Assembly: GCA_045578665.1 (NCBI GenBank)
Contig: JAZNKR010000153.1
Coordinates: 1 to 13,215 of the forward strand
Origin: HGM04593 sp045578665
GTDB lineage: Bacteria > Bacteroidota > Bacteroidia > Bacteroidales > Bacteroidaceae
DNA: 13,215 bases
Direction of reading: 5' to 3'
The position numbers and the translations under genes were made by a program. Positions 7,168-13,215 of the stretch are shown here, piece after piece; position 1 is the stretch's first letter; each line of letters begins with the position of its first letter. The notes beneath the pieces are model-generated. The model was not told where the DNA came from, did no database searches, and saw only the letters and a list, made by a program, of their open reading frames with translations.

Positions 7168-9354
7168 ATGAAAACCATAAAAATAATGATTGCGGCAACA
7201 GAAGAGCTGCACGACGAAAAACTCGAGTTTACAAGCCTTATCCAACACCTCAACGAGGTGATGGAGCCGAGAGGCATAACCCTTGAAAGAGTCAAATGGA
7301 ATCCCGAAGAGGGGGATATTGAGAAATTCATGGCGCAACTCAATGAATGCGAGATGTGCCTGACTCTCTATTGGAACGAAATCGCCAACAGCGCCGAAGA
7401 GGAGCTTGACACAGCTTATAGCAATTTGAAACAGGGAAGCAATCCGCGCAATCTTTATGTTTTCTTCAAAGAACCGTCTACGGAGATAACAGAGGCTTTG
7501 AAGGATTTCAAAGCCGAATTTGTTACAAAATATGGGCACTTCTATTGTACATTCGAGAATGTAGACACTATGAACCTGCATTTCATTTTACAACTCGAAG
7601 CCTATCAGAACAGCCTAAACAGGGATTTTGTAGATGTTAAAGGCGGGAAGGTTGTTGTGGGAGGCAAAGAGATGGTGAATCTTGCAAACGTGCCATTCGC
7701 TGCCATGAACAAAGAGTATCAGAGGTTGAGTAAGGAGCTGTGCACCTTAGAGGCAAAACTTGTTGAGGCAAGGAGCAAACTCCACGATAACCCCGACGAC
7801 GAAGAGGCTGAAGAGTTGTTTTGCAAGATCAGAAGAGAGAAAAAGGAGATAGAGAAGGAGTTCGAGAACTATCAGAGACACCTATATGCTATTGCACTTG
7901 ACTTTGCCAGAAAATCGGCAGACAGATATTCGGAACGCATGGCATTGGCACGCGAACAGTTCGAAAAGGGAAACACCACCGAAGCAGATAACATCCTCGA
8001 TATAAAGATAATGAAAAAAGAGGTAAGGATGGAAGAGGAGAATTTCGAACAACAAAGGAAGAACCTCTTCCTGAAAATTGAGGAGTTTCATTTGAAGGCG
8101 CAGACCGTAATGGCAAATGCCGAATTGTCCATCACCACCAGGTTTGAAACTGCATGTGAAGCATACGAGGAGGCTATCCGCATTGCAAAGAAGACCGATT
8201 ACTCCCCTGAAGAGAGTGCAAACATAATGTTTGGATACGCATATCTGTTAAGCACATTCAATAAAATGCACGAGTCTTTAATGCACTACGAAGAGGCTTT
8301 GGAAATAAGACGAAAATTGGCGGAAAAGAACAAGGAGGCATTTTTGCCGGATGTGGCAACGACACTAAACAACATTGGAATCCTGCAACGCAACCTCGGA
8401 CGATATGAAGAGGCGGAAGTGAGCTACAAAGAGGCTTTGGGAATAAGACGAAAATTGGCGGAAAAGAACAAGGAGGCATTTTTGCCGGATGTGGCAACGA
8501 CACTAAACAACATTGGAGCACTGCAAGACGACCTCGGACGATATGAAGAGGCGGAAGAGAGCTACAAAGAGGCTTTGGGAATTTACCGAAAATTGGCGGA
8601 AAAGAACAAGGAGGCATATTTGCCGTATGTGGCAATGACACTAAACAACATTGGAATGCTGCAAGACGACCTCGGACGATATGAAGAGGCGGAAGTGAGC
8701 TACAAAGAGGCTTTGGGAATAAGACGAAAATTGGCGGAAAAGAACAAGGAGGCATTTTTGCCGGATGTGGCAACGACACTAAACAACATTGGAATGCAGC
8801 AATACAACCTCGGACGATATGAAGAGGCGGAAGTGAGCTACAAAGAGGCTTTGGGAATTTACCGAAAATTGGCGGAAAAGAACAAGGAGGCATATTTGCC
8901 GTATGTGGCAATGACACTAAACAACATTGGAGCACTGCAATACAACCTCGGACGATATGAAGAGGCGGAAGAGAGCTACAAAGAGGCTTTGGGAATTTTC
9001 CGAAAATTGGCGGAAAAGAACAAGGAGGCATATTTGCCGTATGTGGCAACGTCACTAAACAACATTGGAGCACTGCAATACAACCTCGGACGATATGAAG
9101 AGGCGGAAGTGAGCTACAAAGAGGCTTTGGAAATAAGACAAAAATTGGCGGAAAAGAACAAGGAGGCATATTTGCCGGATGTGGCAGGGACTCTAAACAA
9201 CATTGCTATTTTAAAAGACGAAACAGGAGAAGAGGAGGAGACAAAAACTCTCATAAAAGAGGCATTGCATATATACGAGGCTTTAGAGAATAACTATCCC
9301 GGAATGTACGAAGAAAAAATAGCAAAATACAGAGAGTTCCTGGAACAGGAATAA
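7168..9354 (+). CDS. DUF4062/TIR-like domain protein with coiled coil and seven-unit TPR array
   Basis: A 728-residue protein without signal peptide or membrane segment, so probably cytoplasmic. Residues 1-150 resemble DUF4062, a small Rossmann/TIR-like domain: an opening strand IKIMIAATEEL, a strand LNECEMCLTLYWN, then a helix beginning at EEELDTA. Residues about 155-175 (GGKVVVGGKEMVNL) are a short beta linker. Residues about 180-245 are a strongly charged coiled coil, and 245-375 are further helical hairpins. From residue 376 seven 46-residue TPR/kinesin-light-chain-like units run to about 697, with the recurring core LAEKNKEAxLPxVAxTLNNIG, then a cap. No NTPase (NB-ARC/STAND) motif is seen between effector-like and repeat parts. 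DUF4062-TPR proteins are known in Bacteroidetes with function unassigned; a defence or signalling role is inference. The next gene, 11 bases on, encodes a homologue of the N-terminal domain. Codons look more A-rich than in typA or comM, and no convincing promoter is seen in the 95-base gap upstream. Confidence 0.85.
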   Translation: MKTIKIMIAATEELHDEKLEFTSLIQHLNEVMEPRGITLERVKWNPEEGDIEKFMAQLNECEMCLTLYWNEIANSAEEELDTAYSNLKQGSNPRNLYVFFKEPSTEITEALKDFKAEFVTKYGHFYCTFENVDTMNLHFILQLEAYQNSLNRDFVDVKGGKVVVGGKEMVNLANVPFAAMNKEYQRLSKELCTLEAKLVEARSKLHDNPDDEEAEELFCKIRREKKEIEKEFENYQRHLYAIALDFARKSADRYSERMALAREQFEKGNTTEADNILDIKIMKKEVRMEEENFEQQRKNLFLKIEEFHLKAQTVMANAELSITTRFETACEAYEEAIRIAKKTDYSPEESANIMFGYAYLLSTFNKMHESLMHYEEALEIRRKLAEKNKEAFLPDVATTLNNIGILQRNLGRYEEAEVSYKEALGIRRKLAEKNKEAFLPDVATTLNNIGALQDDLGRYEEAEESYKEALGIYRKLAEKNKEAYLPYVAMTLNNIGMLQDDLGRYEEAEVSYKEALGIRRKLAEKNKEAFLPDVATTLNNIGMQQYNLGRYEEAEVSYKEALGIYRKLAEKNKEAYLPYVAMTLNNIGALQYNLGRYEEAEESYKEALGIFRKLAEKNKEAYLPYVATSLNNIGALQYNLGRYEEAEVSYKEALEIRQKLAEKNKEAYLPDVAGTLNNIAILKDETGEEEETKTLIKEALHIYEALENNYPGMYEEKIAKYREFLEQE
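8293..9258 (+). repeat. Seven tandem 138-bp repeats within the TPR gene
   Basis: Units begin at 8293, 8431, 8569, 8707, 8845, 8983 and 9121, each exactly 138 bases (46 codons), so frame is kept whatever the copy number. Units 1-6 differ at only a handful of codons. Unit 7 diverges in its second half, and a partial eighth helix starts at 9259. A block of 28 bases starting AAATTGGCGG is identical in all seven. The variable codons are unit positions 4 (E/G), 6 (R/Y/F), 17 (F/Y), 20 (D/Y), 23-24 (T/M, T/S), 30-31 and 33-34 (for example RN, DD, YN), and 43 (V/E). Confidence 0.97.
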
Positions 9355-9365
9355 ATAGAGTATAA

Positions 9366-9833
9366 ATGCAAACAATAAAAGTTTTTATAGCATCCTCTGC
9401 CGAATTGAGGAGGGAAAGGATGGAACTGGTTGATTTAATCCAAGACCTTAATATCGAAACAAAAAAGTTGGGATTCATGTTCAAGCCCGTGCTGTGGGAA
9501 TATATGGATTCTTCGATGCGCATCGAAAGAAAGGAAGATGAGTATCTGGAAAAACTGCGTGAATGTGAAATCTGCATTGTACTCTTCTGGAACACCTTAG
9601 GAGAATACACTGAGGAGGAGATGGATGTGGCTATGGATGAAAAACTTTCGGGAAGGATGCCGGAAGAGATTCATGTACTATATAAAACACCCGCAGTAGA
9701 GCAAACAGAAGAGATGCAGAAATTCAAAGAAGATTATGACAGGAATTACAGCCCTATCCCCTTTGACTGTTTTGAGAGTACAAAAGAATTGCGAAATTTG
9801 GTAAGCGAAATATTGGGTAAACATTTTGCATAG
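9366..9833 (+). CDS. Stand-alone DUF4062/TIR-like domain protein
   Basis: A 155-residue protein that consists only of the domain found at the N-terminus of the preceding gene. Shared features are the opening xTIKxxIAxxxEL, a central Trp after LN and G, the segment EYLEKLRECEICIVLFWN versus EKFMAQLNECEMCLTLYWN, and a following acidic helix start EEEMDVA versus EEELDTA. The N-terminal strand KVFIASS followed by ExxLxxxxxxL fits DUF4062. The layout of a hydrophobic strand, a loop and an acid-led helix recalls TIR and related nucleotide-cleaving folds, in which a helix Glu is catalytic; assigning that role here is inference. The start ATG lies 11 bases after the previous stop, so the two genes are almost surely one operon. 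No promoter or terminator separates them. It may be a partner, competitor or duplicated effector of the larger protein. Confidence 0.82.
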   Translation: MQTIKVFIASSAELRRERMELVDLIQDLNIETKKLGFMFKPVLWEYMDSSMRIERKEDEYLEKLRECEICIVLFWNTLGEYTEEEMDVAMDEKLSGRMPEEIHVLYKTPAVEQTEEMQKFKEDYDRNYSPIPFDCFESTKELRNLVSEILGKHFA

Positions 9834-9970
9834 ATTCAGGAAAACCACAGACTGCGACAAAAGTTTGGAACATTCCATGACCAACACACCGCAAGAAACG
9901 GTTTCGGATTCATAAATGTTACAAAGAACAGACACGCATGCACAATCTTTAGGCGCGAAGAAAAGTATTA

Positions 9971-10002
9971 TTTAAAATATACAAGAAAAAACACTACCTT
10001 TG
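9971..10002 (+). promoter_or_regulatory. Promoter of the envelope gene pair (Bacteroidetes type)
   Basis: The -7 element TACCTTTG (9995-10002) is a full match. TTTA at 9971-9974 serves as a -33-like element with a 20-base spacer. The start codon lies 35 bases downstream. The rest of the 9834-10036 gap holds only short palindromic words (such as GGAACATTCC) and no clear terminator for the upstream operon. Confidence 0.7.
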
Positions 10003-10036
10003 CGCATGCGTATAAAGTGCAAAACATCATGCAAAC

Positions 10037-11866
10037 ATGGAAAATTTAAAGGAAAAATTCATATATCTTCTCAGATACTACGCTGCATTGCTGCTATGTT
10101 TTCTTCCTCTAAGGTTGCTCTTCCTTGCAACCAATGCCACAGAAGAGTATAGCGCCGGGGAGTATTGGGACGTTGCCCTGCACGGACTCACACTTGATGT
10201 TGCAGTGGCGGGTTATCTGACTATCATTCCCCTGCTGTTTGCAATAGCCGGACTTTTCATACGAATACCGCTACGCAAGATTCTTGTTCCCTACAACATA
10301 ATAGCAGCCACTGCCATAGCATTGGCATTCGTTGCCGACATCAGTCTCTATCCGTTCTGGGGATTCAAACTCGATGCCTCGTTCCTCATATATATCGATT
10401 CACCGTCGAATGCATTTGCAAGCGTAAGCACAGGCTATATCATCACCAGAGTGATTCTGACAGCGTTGCTCGTTGCGGCAGTTTTCGTACTCCTGCACAA
10501 AGCGACAGCTAAAGCATTGCACCCTTACGGAAAGAGATTCGGTACACTATCGGCACTCATTCTCCTGGGTGGAATACTTTTCTTAGGTATACGCGGAGGC
10601 ATAGGCGAATCGACAAACAACATAGGCAAGGTATACCACAGCGACAAACAGTTCCTCAATCATGCAGCCGTAAATCCCATATTCAGTTTCCTCTACTCAA
10701 TGGGCAAACGCGACGACTTCAAGGATGTATACAACTTCTACACAGCCGACGAACTCGACGGACGTATGCCCATGCTCTATCCCCACGACAACACCATAAA
10801 CGATACACTGCTCACCACCACGCGCCCCAACATAATAACCATAATAGTCGAGGGTATGGGAAGCGCCCTCATCGAGGGACAGGGAGGCATAAAAGGGGTA
10901 ACACCCAACTTCGACCGTCTCGCAAAGGAGGGAGTGATATTCACCAACTGCCATGCCAACAGTTACCGCACCGACCGTGGTGTGCTCTGCACCCTCAGCG
11001 GATATGCATCGTTCCCCAAGACCTCTGTGATGAAGTCGCCTGTAAAAAGCCGAAACCTGCCATCGATTGCATCTTCGCTTGCCGAGGCGGGCTACCACAA
11101 CACATTCCTTTACGGTGGCGACATCAACTTCACCAACATGAAGAGCTATCTCTACTCCACCGGATACAACAAACTGATAGCCGACAAGGACTTCACACTG
11201 CAACAGCAAAGCACACATCTGTGGGGAGTAACCGACCATATAACCTTCGACTCGTTATACACCATTGCCACCACACCTGCACAAGAGCCGTGGCATATAA
11301 CCTATCTTACCCTGAGCAGCCATGAGCCGTGGACCGTCCCCTACAACCGCATCCCCGACGACGAAATAGCCAATGCATTTGCCTACACCGATTCCTGCAT
11401 AGGCAATTTTGTAGACCGTTTGAAAAACAGCGGGATATGGGAGAACACTCTTATCGTACTGTTGCCCGACCACACCCTTGCACGCTACCCTCAGAGAAAA
11501 GAGGGCGATGAAGCCATGCACAACAAGATACCTCTGCTGCTGTTGGGAGGTGCCGTGCGCACAGCAAAGGAGATACCGCTCCTGTGCAACCAAAGCGACC
11601 TACCCGCAACACTCCTCGCGCAACTATCACTGCCTATCGGAAAGTTCGAATACAGCCGCAACATACTCTCGCCCGCATACACCTACCCCTTTGCATACCA
11701 CACATTCAACAACGGCATATCGTTCATAGACAGCACCGGGTACTCACTATACGACCTCGATGCACAAGACATACGCACAGAGTCCCCTGCTGACCCCGAC
11801 GGACATCGCCTGGTGAATGCAAAGACAATACTGCAAGCAACATACGACAATTACCGCAACAGATAA
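10037..11866 (+). CDS. LtaS-like membrane sulfatase-fold phosphotransferase
   Basis: A 609-residue inner-membrane protein of the alkaline phosphatase/sulfatase superfamily, of the type annotated as LTA synthase family in Bacteroidetes. Five hydrophobic segments lie at about 10-30, 52-75, 82-106, 132-154 and 168-190. The extracytoplasmic catalytic domain follows from about 260. The likely metal ligands and nucleophile are Glu272 (IIVEGMG), Thr312 (SYRTDRG, in the position of the LtaS catalytic Thr), and Asp478-His479 (LLPDHT). His429 (SSHEPW) corresponds to the substrate-phosphate site. Because there is Thr rather than Cys or Ser in a CxPxR sulfatase motif, phosphoglycerol or phosphoethanolamine transfer is more likely than sulfate hydrolysis. 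Gram-negative bacteria lack classical LTA, so the acceptor is probably a surface glycan or glycolipid; this is inference. A glycosyltransferase gene follows 11 bases downstream. Confidence 0.9.
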   Translation: MENLKEKFIYLLRYYAALLLCFLPLRLLFLATNATEEYSAGEYWDVALHGLTLDVAVAGYLTIIPLLFAIAGLFIRIPLRKILVPYNIIAATAIALAFVADISLYPFWGFKLDASFLIYIDSPSNAFASVSTGYIITRVILTALLVAAVFVLLHKATAKALHPYGKRFGTLSALILLGGILFLGIRGGIGESTNNIGKVYHSDKQFLNHAAVNPIFSFLYSMGKRDDFKDVYNFYTADELDGRMPMLYPHDNTINDTLLTTTRPNIITIIVEGMGSALIEGQGGIKGVTPNFDRLAKEGVIFTNCHANSYRTDRGVLCTLSGYASFPKTSVMKSPVKSRNLPSIASSLAEAGYHNTFLYGGDINFTNMKSYLYSTGYNKLIADKDFTLQQQSTHLWGVTDHITFDSLYTIATTPAQEPWHITYLTLSSHEPWTVPYNRIPDDEIANAFAYTDSCIGNFVDRLKNSGIWENTLIVLLPDHTLARYPQRKEGDEAMHNKIPLLLLGGAVRTAKEIPLLCNQSDLPATLLAQLSLPIGKFEYSRNILSPAYTYPFAYHTFNNGISFIDSTGYSLYDLDAQDIRTESPADPDGHRLVNAKTILQATYDNYRNR

Positions 11867-11877
11867 ACTGCTTTCAT

Positions 11878-12837
11878 ATGGCTAAGAACACAAAACTGCT
11901 ATACTACCTCCGCAGCTACTCGTTGCTGCTGGCACCGAAATTCATACTGCGCAGCATCCTGCGACGACGCATGAAAGAGATTGAGACCTCTGCCGAAAAG
12001 GAGTATATCATGCGCCGTGTAAACTACTACAACAAGCTTGAGGACGGAGCCACTCTGCCCGACGACGCCCCCACCCTCGGCAGCCACACATTGAAAAACA
12101 AGAAATGCGGCAGTGTCTACTTCTTCGACACCTTTGAATACACACGCTACTTCGCCGACTCCCTGCGCTGGTTGCTCAAAGGAGGCGATGTAACGACCAT
12201 TCCTCCCCACCCCACAATCGTAAAGAGCCGACCGATAGAGGGAGAGAATGCCAATTCGGTATTGATGAAACTGAACAAAGTAAGGCATTTCTTCTTTGTA
12301 GACGACAAGATACCGTTCGAGAAAAAGGAAAATATTATACTCTTCCGTGGCGATGCCAACGGCAAGCCCGGACGCATACGCTTCTTCGAAAAATGGTTCG
12401 GCAACCCCATGTGCGACCTTATTGACACTGCCGGTCACTCTGTAAACCCATCAGAATGGAAAGGAGCCGGTATGAGCGTGGAAGAGCATCTTAAATATCG
12501 CTACATCATGGCACTCGAGGGTGTGGATGTGGCAAGCAATCTCAAGTGGGTGATGTCGAGCAACAGCATAGCAGTGATGCCCCGACCCACATACGAAACA
12601 TGGTTCATGGAGGGAACACTCATCCCCAACTACCACTACATAGAGATAAAACCCGACTACTCGGACCTGCTTGAACGCATAGAGTACTATAACAATCATA
12701 TAGACGAGGCAAAAGAGATAATAAAAAATGCCAATGAGTATGTGAGACAGTTCCGCGACCGACACCGCGAGGACCTTATTTCAACGTTGGTGCTCGCCAA
12801 ATACTTCGAAAAGACGGGGCAAATGAGAGACAAATAG
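11878..12837 (+). CDS. GT90/CAP10-type glycosyltransferase (LPS-modifying type)
   Basis: A 319-residue protein resembling glycosyl transferase family 90, which includes CAP10 xylosyltransferases and bacterial LPS-modification (LpsA-like) enzymes. Visible hallmarks are the FRGDANGKPGR stretch (156-166), comparable to the nucleotide-sugar-binding Arg-Gly segment. Also visible is the C-terminal block from about 207 to 250: YRYIMALEGVDVASNLKWVM, then SNSIAVMP and ETWFMEG, followed by an IEIKPDYSDL segment. There is no signal peptide; the basic, hydrophobic N-terminus (about 1-30) may bind membrane peripherally. It probably acts on the cytoplasmic side of the inner membrane. The start ATG lies 11 bases after the LtaS-like gene, so the two are likely one operon and modify the same envelope glycan (inference). 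The donor sugar cannot be read from the sequence. No clear terminator is seen after it. Confidence 0.87.
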   Translation: MAKNTKLLYYLRSYSLLLAPKFILRSILRRRMKEIETSAEKEYIMRRVNYYNKLEDGATLPDDAPTLGSHTLKNKKCGSVYFFDTFEYTRYFADSLRWLLKGGDVTTIPPHPTIVKSRPIEGENANSVLMKLNKVRHFFFVDDKIPFEKKENIILFRGDANGKPGRIRFFEKWFGNPMCDLIDTAGHSVNPSEWKGAGMSVEEHLKYRYIMALEGVDVASNLKWVMSSNSIAVMPRPTYETWFMEGTLIPNYHYIEIKPDYSDLLERIEYYNNHIDEAKEIIKNANEYVRQFRDRHREDLISTLVLAKYFEKTGQMRDK

Positions 12838-12912
12838 ATATAAATATCTTCTACGTTTCACTCCAAAACATTCCATTAAAGCAGTTGTATCATAATTTAT
12901 AGATTGTTTTGC

Positions 12913-12943
12913 TTTGAAATTATCACAAAACTGCTTACCTTTG
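12913..12943 (+). promoter_or_regulatory. tRNA-Leu promoter, near-consensus Bacteroidetes type
   Basis: TTTG at 12913-12916, a spacer of exactly 19 bases, then TACCTTTG at 12936-12943: a full match to the TTTG-N19-TAnnTTTG pattern. A 7-bp hairpin (12960-12966 with 12972-12978) lies in the predicted leader between this promoter and the tRNA. Confidence 0.88.
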
Positions 12944-13005
12944 CAAAGTTGCTACGAAAAAGGCATCGTAAATGCCTTGTGGCGGCTATCACATAAACAT
13001 AGGTT

Positions 13006-13090
13006 GCTCGAATGGTGGAATCGGTAGACACGAGGGACTTAAAATCCCTTGGCCATTGCGGCTGTGCGGGTTCGAGTCCCGCTTCGAGTA
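13006..13090 (+). tRNA. tRNA-Leu (anticodon UAA)
   Basis: A class II tRNA of 85 bases. The acceptor stem pairs 13006-13012 (GCTCGAA) with 13083-13089 (TTCGAGT), giving one G-U pair at position 1, and the discriminator is A13090. The anticodon stem is AGGGA/TCCCT (13033-13037 with 13045-13049) with loop CTTAAAA, giving anticodon TAA at 13040-13042, which reads UUA. A variable arm with GCC/GGC stem (13052-13062) and a T arm GCGGG-TTCGAGT-CCCGC are present. CCA is not encoded (CGA follows). Confidence 0.97.
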
Positions 13091-13101
13091 CGAAGAAAAA
13101 T

Positions 13102-13140
13102 CGCAAGCAGTTAACAATCAACCGCTTGCGGTTTTCTTTT
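13102..13140 (+). terminator. Rho-independent terminator of tRNA-Leu
   Basis: CGCAAGC (13102-13108) pairs with GCTTGCG (13124-13130). After one mismatch the stem is extended by GTT/AAC (13110-13112 with 13120-13122) around a 7-base loop. It is followed by GTTTTCTTTTT, and lies 11 bases after the tRNA. Confidence 0.9.
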
Positions 13141-13146
13141 TATCTA

Positions 13147-13168
13147 ATTGCACCACATTTGCACCACA
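13147..13168. repeat. 11-bp tandem direct repeat TTGCACCACA near the tRNA-Leu
   Basis: ATTGCACCACA (13147-13157) is followed immediately by TTTGCACCACA (13158-13168), 10 of 11 identical. No coding region is visible from here to the window edge. The location just past a tRNA gene makes it a possible edge of an integrated element, but no integrase is in view. Confidence 0.6.
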
Positions 13169-13215
13169 AAATTTAAAAGTTAGCTTTTTGGAGAGATTTC
13201 AAAGCAAGCATCCTT

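Noticed and set aside
8258..9169. A 303-codon open frame on the minus strand with its own repeats (PPCSFPPIF-type)
   Set aside because: It is the antisense of the 138-bp TPR repeats. The period is a multiple of three and the repeated units lack stops in that frame, so a long open frame appears automatically. Its composition (Cys/Pro-rich repeats) is not protein-like and the sense strand encodes a clear TPR protein.
8293..9258. Diversity-generating retroelement variable region
   Set aside because: Some variable codons (GAC, TAC, CGC against AAC) look like adenine-targeted changes, but others involve C/T or G/T differences. The changes recur inside a tandem array, and no reverse transcriptase, Avd protein or template repeat is in the window.
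8293..9258. CRISPR array
   Set aside because: The regular period is 138 bases and the units form an uninterrupted reading frame of TPR helices; there is no repeat/spacer alternation.
10003..10010. Palindrome CGCATGCG next to the LtaS-like promoter as an operator
   Set aside because: An 8-base palindrome beside a -7 element is too short and isolated to claim a binding site.
12897..13121. Minus-strand open frame of 74 codons over the tRNA
   Set aside because: It is the antisense translation of the tRNA-Leu gene and its terminator, a familiar annotation artefact, with no supporting context.

Overview
The window looks like a chromosomal segment from a Bacteroidales bacterium (Bacteroides/Prevotella-like). 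Three things support this. Promoter-like sites follow the Bacteroidetes pattern TTTG-N19-TAnnTTTG; a near-perfect one precedes the tRNA, and TAnnTTTG-type -7 elements precede rpsO, typA, the GH27 gene and the sulfatase-type gene. Shine-Dalgarno signals are weak. The protein families are typical of the group: a DUF4369/TlpA-like lipoprotein, a secreted GH27 enzyme with an Ig-like N-terminal domain, and an LTA-synthase-like phosphotransferase.

Layout, left to right. Bases 1-28 are a terminator-like hairpin of a gene that ends outside the window. On the minus strand lie a secreted alpha-galactosidase (226-1872) and rpsO (2062-2331), each followed by a hairpin. From 2594 everything is on the plus strand: typA/bipA, a lipoprotein with a thioredoxin-like fold that lacks its redox cysteines, and an intact comM/yifB. 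Next comes a two-gene module (7168-9833). Its first gene is a 728-residue protein with a DUF4062/TIR-like N-terminal domain, a coiled coil and a 7 x 46-residue TPR array. Its second gene is a free-standing homologue of that N-terminal domain. Then follow an envelope pair (10037-12837): an integral-membrane LtaS-like sulfatase-fold transferase and a GT90/CAP10-type glycosyltransferase. The window ends with a tRNA-Leu(UAA) that has its own promoter and terminator, then a short direct repeat at the right edge.

How the genes work together. rpsO and typA are a divergent pair of translation genes. The lipoprotein is probably co-transcribed with typA, and comM follows it by 6 bases. The LtaS-like and GT90 genes are 11 bases apart and probably decorate a surface glycan or lipid. 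The most interesting part is the two-gene module at 7168-9833. It sits between housekeeping genes, and its architecture (small Rossmann/TIR-like effector-type domain plus sensor-like repeats) resembles prokaryotic conflict or immune proteins. Its 138-bp repeats are almost identical at DNA level, yet nearly every difference between them changes an amino acid.

No gene-free stretch exceeds 300 bases. The longest are 2332-2593 (divergent rpsO/typA promoter region), 1-225 (two hairpins, otherwise AT-rich with nothing recognised) and 9834-10036 (nothing recognised except the promoter near its end). All functional calls come from reading the sequence; no database search was run.
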